DNA of 64,000 nt from Polytrichum commune. Taxonomy: Eukaryota > Streptophyta > Polytrichopsida > Polytrichales > Polytrichaceae. Of the stretch, positions 56,937-64,000 are shown piece by piece. Under the pieces are notes generated by a model. It did no database searches. It was given only the letters and a program-made list of their open reading frames with translations, and was not told the DNA's origin. The translations under genes were made by a program, and so were the position numbers. Position 1 is the stretch's first letter. Every line of letters starts with the position of its first letter. Location of the stretch: contig OX485808.1 in the NCBI GenBank assembly GCA_950295325.1, positions 25,814,527 through 25,878,526 on the forward strand, given 5' to 3'.

Positions 56937-57308
56937 ACATCTAGAATACATCAATTTTTATTTGGTCCCTACTTGAGAACTTCACTTACCATTGTGAAGT
57001 TAATGAGAATTAGGGTTACTAGTGCATAATAGACATGGTTAGAGTTAGAGTGGCCTCCTGTGTAGTATGTTGCTAAACGTCATGCATTATTGTAGTCGGG
57101 TTTCTTATTAGAGAATTTTTTATAATCGGGTGTAAATGTAATTATTAGCTTTCAAAAGTTAGTACGGAATTAGATAAGATGACACTTGCTAACTTGGGTA
57201 GGCAACACCAAAAATCTTTGGACTCCTATTTCAAGAGTTCTTGAGAATATTTGTATTTTTATGGAGTTATAAGTTATTATTTCATACCATCTAGAATGCT
57301 TAAACTTG

Positions 57309-57376
<68 letters not shown>

Positions 57377-57545
57377 AAGCTCATTGTACTGATGTTATTG
57401 TATTCCCTCAATAATATGGCAACTTTATGTCATTTTTCATATTAATGAGAAGACGACACCTTGATAATATGATTTTTTTTTACTTTTTTTTTCACAAACA
57501 TGTTATACTAAAGAAGATGAAAAATAGTAAGAACGAGTGCTCCTT
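56937..57545 (+). mobile_element. Pogo-like derivative, fragment, interrupted by copy A4
   Basis: The sequence from TATGTACATCTAGAATACAT to about 57540 aligns with the element at 48524-49624 but lacks most of the transposase region (the equivalent of about 48830-49215). A short left fragment remains at about 55647-55664 on the other side of the LTR. The right terminus has decayed. Confidence 0.62.
57311..57372. repeat. (AT)31 microsatellite
   Basis: Sixty-two bases of perfect AT dinucleotide lie inside the pogo derivative. The homologous position in the element at 48524-49624 has only a few TAT steps, so it expanded in this copy. The frame 57251-57445 across it is spurious. Confidence 0.95.
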
Positions 57546-57639
57546 TTTGACAAGTCCACCTTCAATTCATTGGAGGGGTTACTTTTTGTTTTTTGTTTTT
57601 TTGTGTTGCTTTTCAATGTGACGGGCCAAATAAAAAATT

Positions 57640-57817
57640 ACACCGATTTGGTCCAAGATGACCCTAAACTACGAGATGATAGTGGAGAGGTACCCAAAAC
57701 CAATTGAAGTGGTTGGCGATTCAAAACCTGGCTGTGAAATCTTCTCTCCGCTTGACGGAAAACTAGCGAAGTGGTCATGCACCTTATTTGTTCCAAAAAT
57801 AAAAAATAATAAAAAAT
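57640..57817 (+). mobile_element. tRNA-derived SINE, copy 2 (different family)
   Basis: An A-box-like TGATAGTGG (57677-57685) and a B-box-like GATTCAAAACC (57718-57728) are followed by a conserved-looking body and an A-rich tail (57795-57817). The frame 57658-57888 runs through it, but I read the sequence as a polymerase III SINE and not as a gene. The left boundary is approximate. Confidence 0.55.
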
Positions 57818-57819
57818 TG

Positions 57820-59337
57820 AATTGTTGTGTGGGTTATCATTCAGAGTTATGTGTTGCTATAACTTTTTACCAAAAATATGTTTTCTAAAACCAAGTAAAG
57901 ATAACGAAGTAAGTTATATTGTGTTCTTTGATGTGCATACTAACTATTTATGTAGCTTGAGTAAAAACTCGTATGATCAAAAAAAAAGTTATAGCAAGAT
58001 GTAATCCCAAATGGTAACCCACACGACAATTCAGTGTACCTTTCAAATGACGGGTTGAGAAAATCTTAATACCTCACACAAAATTCAAGATCAAATCATA
58101 TTCTTTCAAAAATGAATGTATAGAAGTTTGAACTTCTTGCAATATAGAGTCCAAACTACGACCTCTCCAATTCATCATGTTGCACTATAACTCAAATATT
58201 GCCCTCCAATCCATATTCTCACCTCTATCTTGCCTAATCATAATCGCATCATCACATTATGCTATCATAATCAAATAATCTCAATTAAATTTAAAGAGAT
58301 GAAAAAAGGCACCACATGGTTCACCACCTCTACGCACCTCTCAATGTTCACTCTTCATAAGAATAATCAAGCTCTATGATCATAATAAATTTCATAGATA
58401 AGGATTTAAAAAAAAAAGTCACTAAATTAGAACAAAGCCCCCTTGATGTCAAAAGTTATTTCACAAATCATGTGTTATGATTTACAAACACACTATGGTC
58501 AGAGTTGTAAAACAACCATCAAGCATAAACTATTCAATGAGAGTTCATCGCATCTCAAGTTTGAAGCAAAATTATAAAGGAGATCACATTTTAGCTGACT
58601 GAAAAATAAATTAGTGGTCTCATGGTAATTCGCATTAGATTTAATTGTAGGGTGCAAGATGCAATGAATACTGACCTTTTAGCCGACCCACTAGGCTTTG
58701 CCCTTGCTTGTTGCTTTTAAACACCCACTTCACACCAAACCATAATGGCGACTTGGATGTGATTCATAGTTGCTCCTTTAAGGATCGTGTAAATTACTTT
58801 ACTGCATACATATTATCTCTCATCATTATAGTTTATGTTGGTGGTAGTTAGTGGTTATCCACCTCTAATTTGATTGTAAGGTGCATGTGCAAAAGTCGTT
58901 GACATTTTTAGCCAACCTCTTTAGCCGTCCCCTTGCTAATTGCTTCAAAACACTCAAACTTACACTAGACTGTAACCGACCTCACAAATTGTCGATTTAT
59001 AACATTATTTAGCACTTGTTTATACGATGTAGGTTGTACAATGTACTGTCTTGGAAACTTGCTATTGCTTTTGAGAACATGAGAGGATCTTAGCTTATTG
59101 GATTTGTTGCAATTTTCTAATTAGCTCAAATCTACTCTTAGACTCTTCAATGAAACCCCTAACCTCTAGCCCTAGATATTATTACTAGCTACTTCCTCCC
59201 TAGACAATATTCAAGCTGCCTTGTACACATCATCACACATTTGCACACGCACAACAAGGTCCATTGTATGTAGATGTCTTTTTGATGTGTGTTATTGCCG
59301 TGCCATATTATAAATATAGGTGATCAATTGGGGGGTC
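57820..59337. other. Unassigned AT-rich sequence
   Basis: No gene, clear repeat or mobile element is recognised. Confidence 0.45.
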
Positions 59338-59339
59338 TA

Positions 59340-59730
59340 CAACGAAGATACCAATTAACGAGGGTGGTACTAATTCAAGTCACATGCACAATCTAGCCAA
59401 TTGACCTATCTCAAAGTTACCGAGGGCTTAATTTTTTGGTGAGTGACACTAAAGTCATGAATACATGCTCATTTACCATAGATTTCAAGAACATTAGTGC
59501 ACGCCACACACTTGTTTGTGAACAGTACCAAGTGCTAGTTCTTTCATTGGAAAATGCCAAATGCCAATACTTAAGTAAGTAGTGCCAAGTGTCGGTGTTT
59601 TTAGTGAATAGTGACCAGGCTGGCATAAACAATGTTTTCTAGATATTTTAATGGCACTAATTTCAAAGCATAAAAGAATTTAATATCCCCTTCACTAATT
59701 TTCCACCCTCACTAATTGGTATATTTAGTG
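59340..59730 (-). mobile_element. TA-flanked MITE, K family, copy 2
   Basis: The right end, reversed, reads CACTAAATATACCAATTAGT, and the left end AACGAAGATACCAATTAACG is a decayed form of the same terminus after the first base. TA lies on both sides (59338-59339, 59731-59732). It aligns in reverse with 17953-18389. Confidence 0.68.
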
Positions 59731-60114
59731 TAGTGAACACATTAGGCCCACATATCTTGGATGGATGGCTGGCCTTTGAGACTTGCTCTACAAACAAGGG
59801 AAGGCGCTGCTAACTTATATGGGGCTTGTCATATTCAAGCCGGGCCACTTGGACGTCATATTAAGTTGAAAGGTCTTTGGCCATCCTGCAGTGGGACCAG
59901 GCTGCCTTCTTCTTCTCCTTTATTAAAGTGCATGAGTTAATCTATATATATAAAATATATTATTGAATGTTTAGCACAAAAGCTGGGGCCAGAGGCAAGT
60001 GCTAACGAGACGGTCTTTTGTAGCACTTTGACCTGTTCATTCAATTGCAAACCAAGGAAACGACATAATGGATGCCCCCTTTGTAGGGGAAACCACACAC
60101 GTTTGGAAAAGCTA

Positions 60115-60485
60115 CACTAAATGTGATATTTAGTGTCATATGGTATTTTACATCCCTATGGTAACTTTTTGGATGGCACTTCGTAAAGAAAAAGTTTACA
60201 AATATTGTCATGGACGATGGATGAGTTCATCCATTGGCCAAAACCCTACCTTCTCTTGTCAGCAACTTGTGAAGAAATATTGTCATGGATGATTAAAAAT
60301 TGGATGTAAATCACTTGCTAAGTGACAGTAATTGCAACATTGTAAATCTATTATCTCCAAAAACTTTACAAGGATTGACAAAAAATATTGGGTTAACATT
60401 CAGTGTTGGTGACACTATACCGCGGTTTACAATTCGTATTGAGCAACACAATTAGAATTGGTGACACTAAATATCATATTTAGTG
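60115..60485. mobile_element. TA-flanked MITE, CACTAAATAT family, copy 2
   Basis: The left end CACTAAATGTGATATTTAGTG is itself palindromic. The right end, reversed, is CACTAAATATGATATTTAGTG. TA lies at 60113-60114 and 60486-60487. It is 371 bp, without coding potential, and related to 11870-12216 and to scattered TTTAGTGTCA words around 40390 and 47570. Confidence 0.68.
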
Positions 60486-60487
60486 TA

Positions 60488-62930
60488 GTTTGGCAATGGA
60501 GTTTGGTAAGCAAGGTAAAAATAATTTGGCCTTGACATGTGCCTAACTTCAAGGAGCTTGGTTTCAAGGTTAGTCCCTTTTTTTGGGTTAAAACCGTTTG
60601 TTTCCAACTCTAATAATAAAAATTCAGAGGTTTTAAGCCATGCAAAATCGATGTCTTGCATTGGAGTTGATGTTGGACATTTGTACATCAAAAAGAGGAA
60701 CCAACCTTGAAACCAAGCTCCTCAAATTTAGGCACATGTCAAGGCCGACACTCTTTTACCTTGGTTTACCATACTCCTTTTTGAAACTGGTGTTTTATTT
60801 TATTTGTGTGGCCTCCACATGTCACTCCTTGATCAGTAGCTATCTTTTTGTTAGTGTTCTAATTTAGGGTTTAGAAGGATGAAAGGGGTGGGGCAATATT
60901 GTCACGGTAAAAGGCTCAAATTTCAATGCACAAAGGATATGCACTACTAGGATTGTGGGGTCTAAAACACATTTTCCATTCAACACAGGTGGTTATTCAA
61001 ACATAACCTCATTTACATGTGTCAAGTCCAATCTATGATAAGTATAGATTAAACCCAACACATAAAAATGGGGCTAGTCTTAGTGACTGCTAGTGTCAAA
61101 TGGTATGTCCATTCTAGGCCCCACGATCCTAGCAAGTGATGATAGCCCAGAGTTGTGTGTGGTAATTAGATGCGAGCCTTAGAATATGGTCACTATTCTT
61201 AGTCGGACACATGTATTTGAGTGTTATAGTCATCAAGTTTTGGTTGATAAGCAATGAGACCAACATGGGCTACACACTATGATGGAAAGGAGGAATGTAT
61301 ATCCGAGATAGAGTGTATCAACCAAATGACAATGTCATGTTGATAGAATGACAATGATGGGACTAGGTTGAAAGGTTCCTAAAGAAGAGGGTAAAGTTGT
61401 TGTGGGCTTTGGTATGGTTATGTAGGGATTGCACAATGGAAATGTTCAACACAATGATCTTTCCATAAACAACATTATGCTCCATTGGGAGTCGGATGGA
61501 AACCTGAAGATTGGAGTGTGCGTCTTGGAAACTAAAAGCTACTGCAAGGTGTGGAGATGTCATGAAGTTTTTTATGGGTGCATAAGATCATAACACTATG
61601 GATTGTGCCTAGCAAGGCTCATAGTTGTTTGGTTCAATCAAATGGAAACTTAACTTGCCATCTAATACCAATTTCAACTCACATCAATTTAACAAAATTA
61701 ACTATTCCATTCCACGCCCTAACACTAGAGCAAAGAGGGCATGTACAGAGGAGTCCTTGACTTATGTAGAGCATGTTGTGGTTCATGCCATATCTTTGTT
61801 AAAGATTGACTACCTAGCTTCTTGGTTGCACATTGCTAGATTGCCTCCCTAGCTCTGCCAAATGTTGTTGGGGGTATACATGTACTTTGTGTAATGCCAA
61901 AGTTGGAATAGGCAAACATGGAAACTTGTTCCAACATACAAAGGTTTGAAGAAGGAGTTATGCTCCACCAACAACGTGAAGTATGAGTTATGGTTGAGCC
62001 TTGATGACATCAAATGTTGTGTGAGTGGCAGCAAGAAGAAGTACGTTGTAATTTGGACTAACCTATAGTACCTAGCACATGGCGTACCAATGTCTCAAGG
62101 GAGGATGTCTTGGTGCTCGAAGACATAGGGTCCCGATCGCAGCAAAGGGAAGCCTTTTTCATCACTGTAGGTTCTCCACAATTGGCACACTTCCATTCCT
62201 CAATCTCATTTTTTCATACCACCACTCCTGGACATCCACCCAACTTATCAGGTTTGGAAAGACAATGCATTGCAATCTAGTAGCACCAACAGGAGATCAC
62301 AAAAACAAATGGGAGTGCTGGATTCATGGACAATTAGTATGTAATTGGAGTCATTGTCATTCCATTTCCAAGATTTGGAGTATTAATCAACATCATCTCA
62401 AAGGAGGACATCGCTTATTGTGTCACATTTGGCGACATCCCACATTGCACATGCCTTGACTCCATGTAAATGTCATCCTAGGCTTTGGAAAAGAAAGGAA
62501 AATTAATATATTACAAACATCTTTATTTTGTGTTTAAATTTTTGTGCAAGGTTGATTACGACAATGACAAGTTCATTCATGCTCCAACGTACACCTACAA
62601 CAAAGTCATACAATTACTTGAACTTACTAATGTTGTAGAGTGAGTAGTGTTAAAAGGGTTTTTGGGGTCGCATGCTTAAGAATGTAAAAAATGACATGTG
62701 TTGGGTTGGATTGTTATAATAAAAATCAACCATGCATTGATAGTATTTCAAATTATCCATGGTAACATGCCCTTTCATAATACTTAACAATGAAAAGAGT
62801 AACCAAATATATATTATGGACCCAAAAACTATGGACAATTACTAAAGTTGTCCTCATCAATCACATGTTACCACTCACTACTCTTTGTCACCACTCACCA
62901 CCAAAGCCCAACATTTTCCTTTTTAATTGC
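60488..62930. other. Unassigned sequence
   Basis: No gene is recognised. 62505-62640 is similar to 10390-10520. CACTACTAGGA at 60943-60953 is a weak CACTA-terminus resemblance without a partner. The frames at 61578-61852 and 62079-62459 have no identifiable motifs. Confidence 0.45.
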
Positions 62931-63310
62931 ACCCATACCCAGACCATGCCCATCAGTAGTGACCTATGCCCACCCATGCCCACCCATAGCATGACATGTG
63001 CGCACCCATGCCCACCCATGCCCACACATAGCATGACATGTGCCCACCCATGCTATTCAAATTGCGCCCATGTATTCAAAAATTGTGTAATGTGTATTGT
63101 GTAATTGTGTAATGTGTCTTGTATGATTGTGTAATTGTGCCCCACCCATGCCCACCCATTATAATATCAAACCCATGCCCACCCATGAACAATAATATCA
63201 CAATCATGCCCACCCATGCCCACCCATGAACAATAATATCGCAACCATGCCCACCCAAAACCCATGGGCATGGGTGGGTATGGGCATGGGCATGGGTATG
63301 GGCACCCAAT
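62931..63310. repeat. CCCATGCCCA-type short tandem repeat array with an inverted end
   Basis: The decamer CCCATGCCCA and relatives recur through the region, separated by short spacers such as TAGCATGACATGTG and AACAATAATATC. At 63246-63308 the orientation flips (CCCACCCAAAACCCATGGGC then ATGGGTGGGTATGGGCATGG), which gives a strong hairpin. Confidence 0.85.
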
Positions 63311-63826
63311 GTAGGGCTCTGCTCACCACTCACCATCCATTACTCATGTCTTACGTTCCCTAGCACTCTCCGCATACATAGGTAATTGCTTAGAACTTGG
63401 AGGAGAAAACTTTTTTTTTTGGTGAAACAAAATGACAAAGGTTAGACTTTGAGTGTGCATATACTAGGCGTTGGAGATCATGTTAGTAGGAAAATAAGGA
63501 TAAATTTGGACTTACGTATCAATCAAATTTTTTGGGCAACTTTCTTAACATGCTCTTTGTCGGAATTGGCAGAGGTGATTTGTGGTTTGGAACCACCTCC
63601 ACTATGAGATAACACGACATCAAACAATGCAAAGTCTTCTTCATATGCGACCAAATGGCAGCCACCACATCTGCAAGCATGAACAGGTGCACCTGCCAAT
63701 GAAAGAAGGTGAGGTCACATGTTTTGCAAAAGCAACCAATAATTCAACAGAAAAAAAATCAGTAAGTATGAGCATCTTTAGAGTAGATCACGAGCCAACA
63801 TGTACATGCATAAGCATCAAGAATAA
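63311..63826. other. Unassigned sequence
   Basis: I see no gene or named repeat. The frame 63582-63836 has no recognisable motif. Confidence 0.4.
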
Positions 63827-63831
63827 CATAT

Positions 63832-64000
63832 TGTGAGGCCAAACCACCCACCCTTATGCGTCGTAGTCCGGGTGAGGGCATGTAGCTCACACTCAATGCT
63901 TAGGGCATTCTCCCCCTCAACCTTCTCCACTTACACAACATTTGACATCAATGTTGACACACCAGTTTATTCCATGATGGAAGTACAAGCATTAAAAATG
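63832..64000 (-). mobile_element. Family A/B LTR, 3' end only, runs off the window
   Basis: TGTGAGGCC begins at 63832. The reverse complement carries the terminal box CACCCGGACTACGACGCATA then AGGGTGG. The ACGACG version of the loop is like family B, while the CTCACA end is like family A. The upstream (sense) part with any ORF lies beyond 64000. The candidate target duplication is CATAT (63827-63831). Confidence 0.72.

Noticed and set aside
57251-57445. Frame across the AT microsatellite
   Set aside because: An Ile-Tyr repeat produced by the AT dinucleotide run.

Overview
This window looks like gene-poor, repeat-packed nuclear DNA from a land plant, probably one with a large genome. It is AT-rich outside a few GC-rich blocks, has no long open reading frames, and holds tRNA-derived SINEs, pogo/Emigrant-like and hAT remnants, many TA-flanked MITE-sized elements and many LTR-type insertions. 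The species cannot be named from the sequence. I see no intact cellular gene.

The dominant theme is a set of short LTR-type insertions. Each is about 0.85-2.5 kb, has TG...CA-type ends and (where both ends are visible) a 5-bp target-site duplication, and has no internal gag-pol, so they read as solo LTRs. Family A (TGTGAG...CTCACA) is at 888-3365, 32478-34270 and 44219-45932. A subgroup starting TATGAG is at 1-3891 (interrupted) and 55670-56931. A partial copy of A or B type runs from 63832 to the right edge. Family B (TGTGAG...CTGACA) is at 3892-4468 (partial), 6287-9946, 8040-9822 (nested in the previous one) and 18599-20137. Family C (TGTCGC...GCGACA) is at 16437-17355, 35485-36305 (truncated), 37008-37980 and 53138-53991.

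The most interesting signal is inside family A. Every copy with a visible 3' half carries, in order, a variable minisatellite, a small hairpin, an uninterrupted 54-57 codon reading frame and a terminal box shared with family B. The frame has a 19-residue core, SLRACVAKAAGWTLEKANS, kept almost entirely through synonymous changes. The minisatellite differs completely between copies, even between two LTRs whose 5' parts are nearly identical. The terminal box contains a short stem with paired base changes. I read this as an LTR-encoded microprotein under selection, next to a hypervariable repeat cassette.

DNA transposons make up most of the rest. A 1,032-bp element with perfect 15-bp inverted ends sits inside the first family A copy and may carry a captured gene leader. 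A three-member TA-flanked family is at 15566-17408, 31982-32461 and 41434-42834. Pogo-like elements with transposase remnants are at 48524-49624 and 50312-51383. Smaller TA-flanked elements, a GC-rich fold-back at 30926-31210, a large inverted duplication at 26855-29250 and a hAT fragment at 39521-39846 follow. Long stretches between these (for example 20143-24377, 45938-48521, 57820-59337 and 60488-62930) are decayed sequence in which I recognise little.

Nesting gives a relative order: the 2153-3184 element entered 888-3365, which entered the 1-3891 LTR, which entered a family B copy. In the same way, 8040-9822 lies in 6287-9946, 16437-17355 lies in 15566-17408, and 55670-56931 lies in a pogo derivative.
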